64,000 bases of DNA from Ascaris suum (Eukaryota > Nematoda > Chromadorea > Rhabditida > Ascarididae): positions 3,437,001-3,501,000 of the forward strand of contig CM024180.1 in NCBI GenBank assembly GCA_013433145.1, in the 5' to 3' direction. The notes under the pieces are model-generated. The model made no database searches and had not been told where the DNA came from. It saw only the letters and a list, made by a program, of their open reading frames with translations. Numbering within the stretch: the first letter of the stretch is position 1; every line of letters starts with the position of its first letter. The translations under genes were made by a program, and so were the position numbers. Positions 51,201 through 63,330 of the stretch are shown piece by piece.

Positions 51201-54200
51201 AAGAAAAAAAGCAGTAACGGTGTGTATTTTTACTACCGATTTAACGATCCAAACATCGTGGTTCCCTCGACACGAACTAAAAACACATTTTCAATTCATA
51301 TGAACGCACTTCACAATCAGCTGAAGTGCCGAAACGAGAATAAAGAGATTGTGGAAGATATATTGAGGAGGGAAGGAGTAGAATGGATGAGAGGAACAAT
51401 TACATTCAATGTGGTAAGATCCGACCTCAACCAAGCGTGTAGCAAGAAATCCGTGAGCGTAGCGTTCAGGGCAGTCAGCTGATGGATTGGGCGATGACAT
51501 CCCGAACACCTCGAGATGAATGAAACAAACCGAACGTGGAACCCACCACGCACCGCATCGAAATCCCACATAATAAACTTCACTAAGAAATATTTTTAAT
51601 GATTCGAGCATTCGGTGGGGAAATAAGAGGAAGTGCATTTGCACCTTACTCAATTCACGAATTAGTTACACGGGATATTCAAAAATAATTAAATATGTAA
51701 AAATACGTCTTCCCATTCCAGCAAACTCAACTACCCCACAAATCTCCCATCTTATCAGTTCATTCAAAACTGCTTTGCAAAAGTGCATTAAAGTGGCGTC
51801 ATTTCTGCGTTCACACATGTTCCGTCTCCCTGTCTGCTCACATTTCCGGTAGTTTCAAATCAGAAGGAGCTACAGACACTTTGAAGTGTTGAGAAATTCG
51901 CAGACATACTATACTAGCTGGATCTTTGCCTTACACCTCGAGTCACACCAAATCAAATCTTTCCTGGAGGATTTTAATGTGCAGCCGGATCAGTACCAAT
52001 GAGGAACGCATCATTTGCACATTATGGTTTCCGATGATAACCTATGAAATTGGTTTAACAGGTGAGAATGCAAAATCTTGTTGCTAGGGCCATGCAAAAT
52101 GAATACTGCACCAGTGTATAAGTGCGCAAATTTTCCGGTATCGTTAAATGTGTATAATTTCCTCTGAAATTGACGTATTAGCATGAAATGCACTAAACGA
52201 GGCAATCTTATCGCCTACATTCCGACAAGCAAATTTTAGAACTCAAGCTTCAATGATCTCCGAATCAGAACTACTGGCCATAGAGACAAGCAGACAGACA
52301 CACACATATGCGCACGACACAGCGTTACGCTGGGGCAAAACTAGAGAAATTGCAAAACCACGTAAAAACCAATACACCAACCATTCATACGGAAATATGC
52401 ACGTCTAAATCAAAGCCGCACTTTATGAGATCCCAACTAAACGTCCTCACTTACTATTAAGGTACACCTCCGCTACATTCATTAACGGGGGAGTGTAACA
52501 GTTTTGATGCCATCGACAGCACATCCGACTGCTACGAATTTCCGCACTATCAGTGGTATCATATCTAGATTTCATTTCAGGAAGTCTTAGAAACATTCAA
52601 AAATAGCAGACACTAACTGAGATAGATGCATGATTAACTTTTGGACAGGTAAGCTGGTAACTGCACTCACGGATTTTTGCACAGGCAGACCGGTGGCCAC
52701 GCTCATAATCACAACATCGGTTACAGAGATACCTTTCATTACAACTGCCAATAATACTTCAATGTCGCATTCCCGTAAGTGTGCAGCATTACACCACAAA
52801 TGAATATCAAACAGACTTAAAGATGCAAACGAGAACGCAACAATTTGCGAATGTTTTTTCTTTCAGTGTTTCTCAAAAACCGTTCTAAATAAGACTTCTG
52901 CATTCTTTGTAATTAAATGAAATTCGCAAAAAGCGCAATAATGAAATATCCACCTTTCGTATTTACGTGCAGTGTTGCAAGAGATGCAGCGCAAGTTTTG
53001 AATGGATAACTGTGTTAATCAGAATCTCCTCATCGACAGCTGCGGCTATCAACGTAATTAGCTGCATAAATCAAAATTCAATACTTGACTTGAAGACACA
53101 GCAATCGAATAATCAATAATATCTCCCAGCAATAACTTCCCAAATATTCAATCAGTAATCAATATCACACCCATTTAATTAAACAACTGCAACAACCGCA
53201 CTGTGCTCCTTTCTTTGCAAATTCGTTGGCACATTTAACGAAAAGTGATCCCGATCGGAAGCAAAGTCAATCGGCAGATCACCATATGAATACAAATGCT
53301 CGTCGACTGAGTATTTTCACCAACGAACGCCCTTCAGCACTAAGACGCGAGATTTTGATGCAATCTAATTTCAGCACTCCATTCAACACACTGTCTCTTG
53401 AAAATCACACCACTTCTGGTTGTTATCAACTAAGTGCAACATATTAATTCCTAAGAATAATGAAAACAACCTCAATACTACCGTTGAAATGAAACCTTGG
53501 CACCACCTTTGACGTGCCCCCATCAGAATAACTAAAAAGGAAGTGGTTATTACCGCATGAAGAACCGATCCGAAATCATCTAGTGAATTCAGCCGCCTTC
53601 TCTTGTTCGTGTAACCTCCCATTCCACTGCAAAATAATCGCTCTCATCGAAAGACATTCACTAAAATTTGCTATAAAATAGCATACATTAACGGTGTGAG
53701 CGATTCGTTTTTCGCCTTTGCCGATAGTTGCCGCACTGGCACCCGCTTTATAATCGAACTCCTCTTCCGATGTCTTTGTCTTTGTCGTTTTTCCTTCCAG
53801 TCTGCAAATATACGAGAACCTGCAAACATATAAACACTATGCTCACATTTACCTATAATGAATTATTCAAAACCTGTATTGCGAGGCTTCGTTGAAGAGT
53901 AAAAATATTGATATGCCTTTCTATTATACTTCAAATATCATCCTCAATTGTCGCCTAAGTAAGCAACCTGGTGACTCTGCTTACGCTATTCGAATCACCA
54001 GATTATTGGAGACTGAAACCACCAAAGCTCTCTCAATAGATCATTCCCATAACACAAACCAGAACCTTATCATCTCGGCGGTCCAAATGAACTAACAGAT
54101 CGAAGCTCAATAAATCGAATGGATAGCAGAAAGAAAGTACACTATAGCACTGCATTACGTGACCAGTAGGAAAGGCCGAAATTCGCAAAACACAAAAGAA

Positions 54201-57200
54201 TAACGTTCAGTTCGTTTCAGTTGCCGGAATAACCTATAAACACTCTTATCAGTGGCAAAAGTTAAAGAAACTTAGTAAATTGCGATACTAAGACTGCATT
54301 AAAGGATGAGAACGCCGCTGACCTCCTACCTGCTGAAAGCTCCAACATAAAAATGCTGGCGGAAAATGAAGCTAGCAGCCAAACGAAGCTAAAAGAACCC
54401 GTAATTGTATTCGTTGGTGCGCCGAGTTTGGATTTAGTTTGACCGCCTAATATTATATGACATTTCCGTGTACATGTAACTGCACTGGTATTTCCACTTA
54501 ACTTGGCGTTTTCCAATACGCACATCTTTTTTCCGTTACGCTCACAATGGTAATGGATCCACTAAATTAATCAACAACTTCGGAGCCGAAACATTTTTAT
54601 GCACTTCTCAGCAATGACTTTCATAAGGCTTTCCATTGCATGTCTTAACTTTTGTTTCTCGTCATACGTGACCATAACCTCTGCATTTCATAGTTTTATG
54701 TCATTATTTACATTCTCTCGTATTCTCCATGCATTTCGACCAGTCTCGACTAAAAACTTTCCTGGTACTCCTCCGAGGTCCTACTGTTCTCTGTTGCCCC
54801 CCCTCTCCGGATCCTACTACACTAGTACCGTTTCCACCCCCCCGTGCCTTATACCTGATATGCATAAAGGTTTGAAATGAATGCAACCTTTTCATAATTT
54901 CCTCTTTTTCCCTCTGCAACCTTTCGTATCTGCTGGTCAATTGCTGTGCCACATTCGGAGCGTTGCTCTTCGTAGCCACCATACGCATCCGCGCTGTTGC
55001 CTCAAATTGTTCGAAACTTTTCAATCGTATCATCACACAATGAACCTACGACGACGTCCCTCCATAGATTGATATATCAGCTAAATATCTAGAAATCAAG
55101 AGTGCATTTGCTTTGAAAAATTTGATTGCGTCTCTGCAATCAAATCTCTCAAAATTTTCTGTACAATTAATCGGCATTAGACGGGTCGGTCTCCCGCTAT
55201 TTACCGCATATTGCAGCTGATATTACGCTGAGACGACCATGAATTCAGCATGCAAACAGTTTAATGCGGAATCCCACTTCGGAACTACCCATCGCTGACT
55301 CCTACCGACAAGACAACACAAACCAACTGGAAAATAATTCTGTACGCATTCGCCCTTCTTTTTTTCTTTCCCACTAGTATAACGTACACTTTTATCTATA
55401 CCAACGTGGTAATGTGCGGCGTCTCAAATACTAAGGCACTGCACTCTAATGAACGATTATGACAAGCGAACAATGATACAGCTTGAAACTACGACTTCTG
55501 CACGATACCTGTGCAGCGGCAGTCTCAGCCATCCTTCTTTTTGCCGCTTCGACTCGCTCGTCTGTTAGTTTCGGTTGCGGCGATTCCGCCCTCTTCCCAT
55601 CGACCCTCGAGATTCGCGTCTTCTTTGGCGCGGGTTCCTGCAACTTTCGATAGACTTTTCGACATATCAAAATTGCAACATCATTAAATAGTTAATCACC
55701 AGGCTGAACTGTGTAAAACAAAGACGACTCCACGCGAAACAGGACCGTAAGTCGCAGCAAATAAGAAACGAATTAGCCACAATGACAGGGGCGCTACGGA
55801 GAGGGAATTGAGCAATGGAAACCAGCATGTTGTTCTAGCTTGATCCCTTTCTTCGTTTCATCTTCCTCATCTATATCGCTTCCCAATGCGCTCCTCTGGA
55901 AAACCTATTTCGGATTTTTTCTTCGGGACCCTCTCGTGATCCAATCGCTCTCTGATGTGATCCCCTCCACTTCCTCCCTTCCCCCGATGAAGATCGTCTC
56001 CTCCAGCAAACTGGACAGGATAAAACACTGCGGCGTTTGCTCTTTACAAAGGGGAGATTAATCATTTGTATACCTACGTTCGAATGCCCGAATCAATGAA
56101 AAATCGAAGTTAAAGAAAAGTAAGAGCGCAATCAATCAAAAAACAGTGCGAAGATAGAAAAGAAAACTGAAGAAAGGTGTCTGAAACTGAACCTTTTGCC
56201 TTGCAGATAATAGCCTCACGTTCTCTTCACTTCTTTTAGCCCCTTTATTCTAACAGCATTACACAATACAACCCTCACTGTCATTCACCTTATTCAAACA
56301 GTTGGTGCAACCGTTAGTTAAGACCAGTGTTTGAAAGTCAACAGCGAAGTTAAACTATACATGGACAATCTCTTCATCATAGAGAAAGGGGGAGAAGGTT
56401 TCGCTGCCCTCAGCTATTATATCTTCCAGCTAAAAAACCGTAACTTGCACCGATAAATCAAGATTCAAAAGCAGCCGACCACATCCGAGAGTGATTGTGA
56501 TCAACAATAGCAAAAATAACTAAGTAAGTAAATAAAATCAACACTATTCTCAAAGAATAATCCACCTACATCATCGTCGAAGAGCTCTTCAATTGAGAGC
56601 GTTTCCTCGAACTTTGTCTTTGGTCTCGATTGTCTTGCTGAAGATGTCGATTCAACGCTGCTGCTGCTTGCGGTCTTCTTCACCTTTGATGCCGCTCGTT
56701 GCTTTATCTTTTCTTCAGCCATCGCTTCCTTCACCTTGTCTCTCTGTCTTTCGTTTTCTTTCTGCTTTTCCTTTGCGCTTGCCTTCTCGGCTTTAAGCAC
56801 AGCGATCGGTGTTGGCGTATAACCACCCGAATATCCGCTTGATGATTTTGGCCTTTCTTTGTAGCGATCATTCTAAACGAAATAAGATGATCAATAAGGG
56901 CCAATTTAGCAGATGAACACTGAGGCCAACCCCTTCCTCCCCTCCTTTTATTCAAAATGAAATAAAGAAAAGATGAAACTTGCCTTCTTTGATGGTATGT
57001 AATCGACAGCGGTCGTCGACTTGACTTTTGCCTTTATTTCGTGGACGATCCGTTCCTTTGCTCTTTTCTCCTCTTCGATTCTTCGTTGAAGTTCCTCTAT
57101 ACGAGTATCAATGTCTGCCACTGACTTCGCGTAGTCGTTCAGTTTCTTTTCGCGTCCACCTTTCGGCTGCTGCAATGCATCTTTCCTTTTTTATTTACTT

Positions 57201-59645
57201 ACTTTTTTTGGATGATCAATTAAAAATAATAATTCACATCTTCGTACTCAAAAAAAAACAAACAAACAATTTAGCGATTTGCAACCGCCTTCGGCATCAA
57301 AAAACACTCACTGCTTATGAATGCTGTATGCGTAGTCCACGCAGCTCTACTTCATAACACCTTCTCTTAGATTGCTTTACGAACGGATTCATTTAATATT
57401 GGATTAACTGCTTAGAACAATTTTCAGAACTATGCGTTAAGATTTCCGAAACTTCTCGAGGATACTTATGAATGGAATTCATTTTTCAAGTTTTCTTCTC
57501 GAAAGCGCTTTTTGAAGTTTTCTGATTGTTCGTTGCTGCTTCCCATTTCCAACAGGTGAGTATAGTGAGCAGAAATTTCACTCGAAGGACTTTAGCAGCC
57601 ACAGTTATCAGACTGAGGGCCAAACAAACTGCGCTCTGGTCTGGAAATCCGCCCCGAATCTCTTTGCTTCAGTTAGGTGTAAGCTTCGAGTCATTGCCCC
57701 GGTTGTACAGACAGTCATGGATATTGATTCGAAGCGAGCAGAAGCCATTGATTTACTCAACGAATTGCTGGTGGTTAGGCTATCGCCGAACCGATAAAAC
57801 GAAACCGTCCCACTACACCTGAAGGCTACCTCTACCATGGAGTCCTACCTCTTCTTTCAAAAACCGGTTTCATATCATTAGCGAAAAATTCCCCCTGATC
57901 GGCATTAAATATATCGGGCACCATTAAAGTCACTACTTCACTAATGAACCTTAGTTCAAGCAAGCTCACTCTATTCTAAAGTTGATGATTCCACATAATC
58001 CAACAATAAAGACCAAAGCTGGCTAGATACCTTTTAACACTGCCGCCTTTGATATCGAATCCGGAAGGCTCCGGCTGTTTACGGACCCTCCGCTTGATTC
58101 AAAAAAATGCTGCGCTGCCCTACTTTTGACAACCTTACTCTAAGATTCACGTATTATTCAACTGTTTCATGCATTCTTATACATCCATGGCATTCAAATG
58201 ATCTCTTCAGATGAGATCAAACAGCTACGCTTGATTTCTCCCCTGTCCCAATGACAATGCGATCAATACCCTACGTGCTGAATATTCTCCTATCCCTTTT
58301 TCCTTGCTATAAGCAAGCTGCAATTAATTTCACAGCCGCATACAAGCAACGACAATTTGCATAAGCAAGAGCACAACCAAATAACCTAACACTTTTGAAC
58401 GCAAAGGAACACGGAAAATAAATGCGCCGATGGAAGACCATATCGAGTTGAATGTCTGCTCAAATGCCAGAATAGCCACTTGCAACGAAACACTTCTAAG
58501 CCCATGAGGAGGTAAACGAGTGCAATTTTAAACCAAGGGAACAACAACGCCATATCACTACTCTGAACCCACCTGTGACCGCTTTGAGAAATCATCAATA
58601 CCGTTCATAATTAAATGGCTACTCGTGTATATGAACTGTTAAAACAACGAGGAAGAAATACGTCTATGTTATCTATGAGACTACATGAGTAGATCTCTTC
58701 TTATCGTAAGTGCCACCTTAGAGGCTCAACTAGTGAATGACAATTTCATACGTTCATTTGCCGCTTGCAAATGCTGACATTAAGTGGGAAACAGGGAGAT
58801 GAGGATACTCGTACAACGACTGCATTCCATTTCAACCACTAATGCAACAACCATAGATCATATAGGATAACCTCGCGAGACAATCCCTTTTCTATTATTG
58901 CGGATGTTGATTGCTTCGGCTGGACAATTGCATCTCTGCTCGGATCCAAGATTTCGTCAACAGGTAGGTCGACGGGCAATCTGGGTTTCGGCAACTCAAC
59001 AAGTGGCGAAACCCCTCGTTTACGGCGCTCTTTAGGTACACCTTGTTCTGAAAAAATACCGATACTGCATTTTCCTTAATGCTACATAAATACACTGAAA
59101 AACTGCATGGTAGTTATATCTATCCACATCTAGGATGCAATGAGTAGAAGGAATCCCCCTCCTAAACGATCGCAAACATGTAAAGCAAGTAAAAGCAACG
59201 GAAGTTTTGAATAATGGCTGATTCAGCTGAAACTGACGCCTAAAGGCACACCTTGCACAATCTCGCAAGCGTCTAAGGACGTAAGCCATTTTGAACGATG
59301 GTCAGAGGTCTTCCAAAAGAAATATGTTTAGTATAAAGACCTCAAATCATTTAATAAATAGTTCCCTCAGATTACTGCACTACAAGACTACTAATTTCTG
59401 AGGAATAATGAAAACCATACCTATACCACCATTTGTTGTGCCTGAAAACGATGCAATATAAGATGACGGTTGTGGCTCTATGCCTATTGGCTGGTAAGTC
59501 AACAAACTGTTGCCAATTGGGGCATAGATGGAGGAATCTGCAGAGATGCTCGCCGAGCTCGGCTGCAGCTCTCCACTACTCACGTAGCCGACGTACCCAA
59601 CAAACGGCTGCTCATTCGACGATGTCGACTCCTGGGGCGGATCAT
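42230..59645 (-). CDS. REXO1: RNA exonuclease 1-like protein (REXO1 family), 5' end incomplete
   Basis: DEDDh 3'-5' RNA exonuclease of the nuclear Rex1/REXO1 family, which trims structured RNAs. Sixteen minus-strand exons join in phase: 59645-59421, 59047-58872, 57169-56984, 56872-56570, 55637-55509, 55045-54855, 53801-53687, 51043-50897, 49790-49670, 47856-47829, 47206-47052, 46601-46488, 46086-45962, 43757-43521, 42940-42736 and 42303-42230, about 840 residues. The first half is a lysine/glutamate-rich, disordered region with a coiled-coil-like stretch (IEELQRRIEEEKRAKERI), VDYIPSKK and GYTPTPI motifs and KRIAH, all REXO1 traits. Then come CKVPYALRTRYLALFHDECVK, the cysteine-rich CCRCGAEFC...HHWGRAF...YNCC...GCCVADYHV, and the exonuclease: Exo I KVYALDCEM, Exo II ILIGHSLESDL, VVDTSVVFPHRLGPPYKRAL, Exo III GHDSKED. 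All catalytic residues are present. Human REXO1 is about 1,200 residues, the difference being mostly in the disordered part. The start codon is missing from this set; see the entry at 63102. Confidence 0.92.
44119..44134. repeat. Poly-G tract, 16 nt, in REXO1 intron
   Basis: Uninterrupted run of 16 G on the plus strand, so a C run in the REXO1 transcript, in the intron between the cysteine-rich and exonuclease exons. Confidence 0.95.
47436..47447. repeat. Poly-C tract, 12 nt, in REXO1 intron
   Basis: Uninterrupted run of 12 C on the plus strand, so a G run in the REXO1 transcript, in the intron after the 28-nt microexon. Confidence 0.95.
47829..47856 (-). other. REXO1: 28-nt microexon of the REXO1-like gene
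   Basis: A 28-nt exon bounded by a pyrimidine-rich acceptor (CATTCCCGTTCAG) and the donor TTAG/GTATCC. It is needed to convert the phase: the upstream exon at 49670 leaves one base and the downstream exon at 47206 needs two. Joined, it reads ECSGRNIFVREFYDVLD across both junctions, in frame with the family motif LTMDQLVKNGYP. Without it the two neighbours cannot be joined in frame. A different small exon in the same intron could also solve the phase, so it is likely but not proven. Confidence 0.6.
56873..56983 (-). other. REXO1: Non-canonical GC-AG intron in the REXO1-like gene
   Basis: The exon ending at 56984 is followed on the minus strand by GCAAGT instead of a GT donor, in the context AAG/GCAAGT, the usual consensus of GC-AG introns. 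The acceptor is TCGTTTAG at 56873. Joining gives VDYIPSKK then NDRYKERPKSS in phase 0. No GT donor occurs before the frame closes. The intron is 111 nt long, the shortest of the gene. Confidence 0.7.
57556..57797 (+). CDS. Antisense exon-like segment inside a REXO1 intron, unknown protein
   Basis: A plus-strand open segment follows a good acceptor (CCCATTTCCAACAG) and runs 242 nt to a TAA stop, giving a C-terminus of about 79 residues. It contains YSEQKFHSKDFSS, VWKSAPNLF and an amphipathic stretch VQTVMDIDSKRAEAIDLL, ending RLSPNR. It lies in the REXO1 intron between exons ending at 58872 and starting at 57169, on the opposite strand. The same bases on the minus strand are open for 76 codons, so which strand codes is unsure. 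The last helix is faintly like the start of the SRA1/SEC31 C-terminal domain, too little to name it. No upstream exon or start codon was found. It could be a nested gene, a gene fragment or chance. Confidence 0.3.
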
Positions 59646-59699
59646 CTGAACACAACTATTGTGTCCTGTGCAAACCACTTTTATGCTTGGAAAGGGTGG

Positions 59700-62600
59700 A
59701 CCAGAACTGTGCACATCACTTTCCGGTTTTCATTTATACAACCGCGGTACGATGCACGTAGGAGTTAGAAGCTGCGGATAGCAGAAAGGTGCACAACGAG
59801 GGGAAAGGGGGAAACACAAAGGAAAAAGATCGTTGATGCCGACTAAGAGATCCAGAACATGACCTTTCCAGCACATCAGAAAGACGAGGGACGCGTGAGA
59901 GGTCAATTACTAAAGGGAAGAACTTTAAGAAAGCAAGGTTATACTGAGCTTCTCTTCTGTTACCCACAGATGGCCGAATAAACATTCAGACGCATCTCTA
60001 CCTCCACAATGCCCACTTTTGGCTCGGTATTCACAAACAACATGAATTCTTTTCAATGAGGAAAACATCAGTTTCTTTTCAAAATTCTGCATATATTTCA
60101 TCTGTCAGGAGCCAAAAAGATAGATGCGGCTAAAAACAAACAGAAACAGTCATCCCCTCCCCATCCCAACACTCCCTCTACTTCAACTCGAAGTGGATGG
60201 ACGCAGAAGTGGAGCATCAGCGGAGCTGCTTTCGCCCACTTATACACTTTGTTATGAACTCGGATGGAAACTGAAGGCAACGAAAGGAAGTGATGAGAGG
60301 GGATAAAGTGGTGTGCGTTTGCTAAAGCAATCAACCTGGTTTTGTTTCCGAAGCGGTAAATTCCATTTCCATTTCCGATCACGTTTTCCCGCACGCTAGG
60401 TAAATAAGGCCTCACCTACACCAAACGACCTCATATAATGCAAACGATATATGTATGATTATTTGTGAGTCAGCCCTCTCCAGACCTGCAGTTCTCTAAT
60501 GACAGGGGCACACCAATATCCCATTTTGGTTTCATTTTGCGATCGGCTAAAAGATACAACAATATTACCTTAAATAAACCAGTGCACATGAACGCCTTAA
60601 ATTTTGATTTAAAAATGCACAAAACTTCAAGCACAATATTAAAACGCCACCTCAGCTTAGAAGTGTGCAAAAGCTATAAATAAGCTGCCACAGGATCAAG
60701 GCGCATTCGTCAAAAGGCGCAATTGTCATAGCACCAATGAAAACAAATTAAAAACCTAAACTGTCATAGCAATCGAATATGTAATATCTGCTCTATTTGG
60801 AAAAAAAAGCTGCTGCCACAGGTTTAACAATACCTAAAAGTTATAGAAAACGAGTAAAAAATGAAAAATACTCAAAAGCTAAAGGAACAAATTTATGAAA
60901 AAACCTTTTGAATGCCAAAAATGACAATGCGGTCGCCAGCAAGCCTCGTCGTCAGGACAAACGATATCAGCAAATAATCCAGATCGACCAATCATCTGCA
61001 AATGGTTTCCGCCTTAAATAAAGAAACAACTAAACTAAGTGAACATGACATAAAGGCGCATATGTCATATGTAGCGGAAGTAGTACATGGGAATTTTTAG
61101 AAAATATAGAAAAACTTCATTCGCTGCTATTGTTATCGGGTATGTTCCACGCATGGACAGCATATAGCACAAACAATACTATAATATTGAAGTCTAATTA
61201 AAGCACGCAAAAACTACGTTAAAGTAATGACAGTAACAGCCTTTAACAGCAGCAGTAATAATAACAACAATAAATAATTATTAAACAAAATAACAATAAA
61301 AAGAGTAAACACAATGCTGTGGTGCCATGTCACTATCGTGCGACCCCTCTTCAGTGACTAACTAATAGCACTCAAAAAGGACGGACCAGAACTTCTCTTA
61401 ATATCTTCACAGAATTTCTATACAACAGTCACTTCCATTGATTGAATAGGGCTTTAATCAAGCCAAACAGCACCACATGTACTGTATAACAAACGCAGAA
61501 CGTAGTTCAACAATTATGAAAGTCAATATACTGAATTAGAAAATAAGTGCAAAAAGTCTCGTACGACGTATAGCAAGCGTAAAAGGATGAAGTCCTCAAA
61601 AGTCGTACAACATAGTAGCGTTACCACCACAACACCTGCAAGTTAGTGTAAAGGTAAGAGAGAGCTATTTCCTATTAAACTGCTCGTAAGTAACAAAACG
61701 TGGATAAGTACGGAACCCGTAAAAACATCTGCAATGAAGTAAATCTGATGGCTAGGGAACTCAACGGTCATCGATTATTCATTTTCGTTACCTTTTCTTC
61801 TCAAAAAAGTTCCAAAACTTTAGTTTTTCTTCCATACCAATAAACATCCCACAAATATTAACACGAGTTTACAATTTATTTCATCTGAACGACTCCATTC
61901 TAAATGACAAAACACTGCGCACTAAGTCACCGGAAAATAGGAAAACGCAGCCGGCTGTGTGTATGTGCACAAACTCTGTTGCACGCTCTGCAAACCACTG
62001 CAACAGTATGGCCGGCGCTTATACGCATATCGACTGTACTTCCATACATTCAGCGAGGTCCCACTAAGCAGATAGGATCAACCTTTTCATCTCCCGTTTA
62101 ACGGTTTGTGGATGGTGCGACAACCAAACCGAAATTCGAAAATTGGAAGGAATTGATAGAGAAGACTAAACAAAAGTTGCTAATCGTAACCGAAGCAATC
62201 GAACGGGTTCAACTTGCCCAAGTTTATGGGTTAGGGCGTCTTCTTTCCTGTGCATGGAAACAACGAACCGTTCGGAATGCTTTCTCAACGAGACACTAAA
62301 ATTCCTACTTCCAAGCAATTTAATCAAAAAAGTTGCTGTCGCTGAAAAATGCTTACAATACAAAATTAGCTTTTCAGAGGAAACTAATCATTTATGAGCT
62401 AGAAAGATAATACGTTCGGCTGGTAAAAATCTGCATTAAAAAAACTACTCGCCTTATATAAAAAAATTCGCAACAGCTATAAATTCCCATATAATTACAT
62501 TGTGTGCAAAGAACATAACGTAGTATGGATATACCTTTGCCTACCTGATAAGGTAAACCGTCTAAATGGTACAGCTAGACGGCCGCAACTTCATAAATAA

Positions 62601-63100
62601 TAAGCGTACAAAATTGCATATTGTTCAGGTAATTTTTGCATATGTAGAGGGCAAAAAAGTATATGTGATGAGTCGTTTATATGATTAAGAAGAAAAAATT
62701 CGCATTTTAATTCGTTGCGAAAACGTCGTAATGACGGTCAAATGTCTTTTAATCTCAACAGCATTTTTAGAAACTAATGGCTGTATTAATCACAAATACA
62801 TCTAAGATCCCCAGAAATCATCGATAATTAAGTCAGTACCACAAATTATGACATTACATTTCAATACTCCATTAAAATTTGCTCTTTATTAAGCTAATAA
62901 AATCTTCTATAAACTTCGATAAGGATTTACCGCCCTCTACTCATCCACATATGCAATCCACTCTCTTCGCTCTGTAATGTTCGATGAAGAGTATCGGAAA
63001 TTACTATCCCTCAGAGGTTTCACGCCTCTAAACTGAAGGCGGTTGCATTTCGTTGCGTAAGCAAAAAAACACAACGAAAAAAAGGCAACGGCAATACTTA
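59700..63100. other. Mostly non-coding stretch upstream of known REXO1 exons
   Basis: This is probably the large first intron of the REXO1-like gene if the tentative exon at 63186 is right. A GC-richer patch at 61930-62290 is open on both strands in several frames. On the plus strand it contains KFENWKELIEKTKQKL in a 63-codon frame (62108-62299, no ATG start), and in another frame VHKLCCTLCKPL. None of these frames has a convincing acceptor and donor pair or a family motif. Confidence 0.4.
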
Positions 63101-63101
63101 C

Positions 63102-63186
63102 GATAAGATTTATGCGCGCAGAACGTTGTGTTCTCCAAGAGTGGGCGAACACAGAGCAAACACTTCTGCCTAACAAACGATCGCAT
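63102..63186 (-). CDS. REXO1: Tentative first exon of the REXO1-like gene
   Basis: An ATG at 63186-63184 on the minus strand opens 28 codons plus one base, ending at a near-perfect donor (CTTATC/GTAAGT). That phase fits the exon starting at 59645, where the joined codon would be His. The peptide begins MRSFVRQKCLLC and ends FCAHKSY, with four possible zinc ligands (C-X2-C and C-X2-H). REXO1 proteins start with a short zinc finger (a C-rich stretch ending C-X3-H), so the resemblance is suggestive only. The intron would be 3.5 kb. Chance agreement of phase is one in three. Confidence 0.3.
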
Positions 63187-63236
63187 TCAATAAATTTTTC
63201 GATGATATTGAATGAACAAATGACACAACAAATTAA

Positions 63237-63330
63237 CTAAATAAATAAATAAATAAATGAAAGAATAAATAAGTAAATAAATAAACAAACAACTAAATAA
63301 ACAAATAAACAGCTAAACAAACGAATAAAT
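63237..63330. repeat. Degenerate AAAT/AAAC tetranucleotide repeat
   Basis: Imperfect tandem array of AAAT units passing into AAAC and mixed units; the first about 20 bases are perfect. It is a low-complexity microsatellite just beyond the tentative REXO1 first exon. Confidence 0.9.

Noticed and set aside
53540..53628. Minus-strand exon-like segment (GGYTNKRRRLNSLDDFG) between good acceptor and donor in the REXO1 gene
   Set aside because: Its frame needs two carried-over bases, but the upstream exon ends in phase 0, and in phase 0 it hits a stop. Joining 53687 directly to 51043 gives a KRIAH-to-PYALRTRYL spacing like that of known REXO1 proteins, so this segment is not needed. It could be an alternative or cryptic exon.
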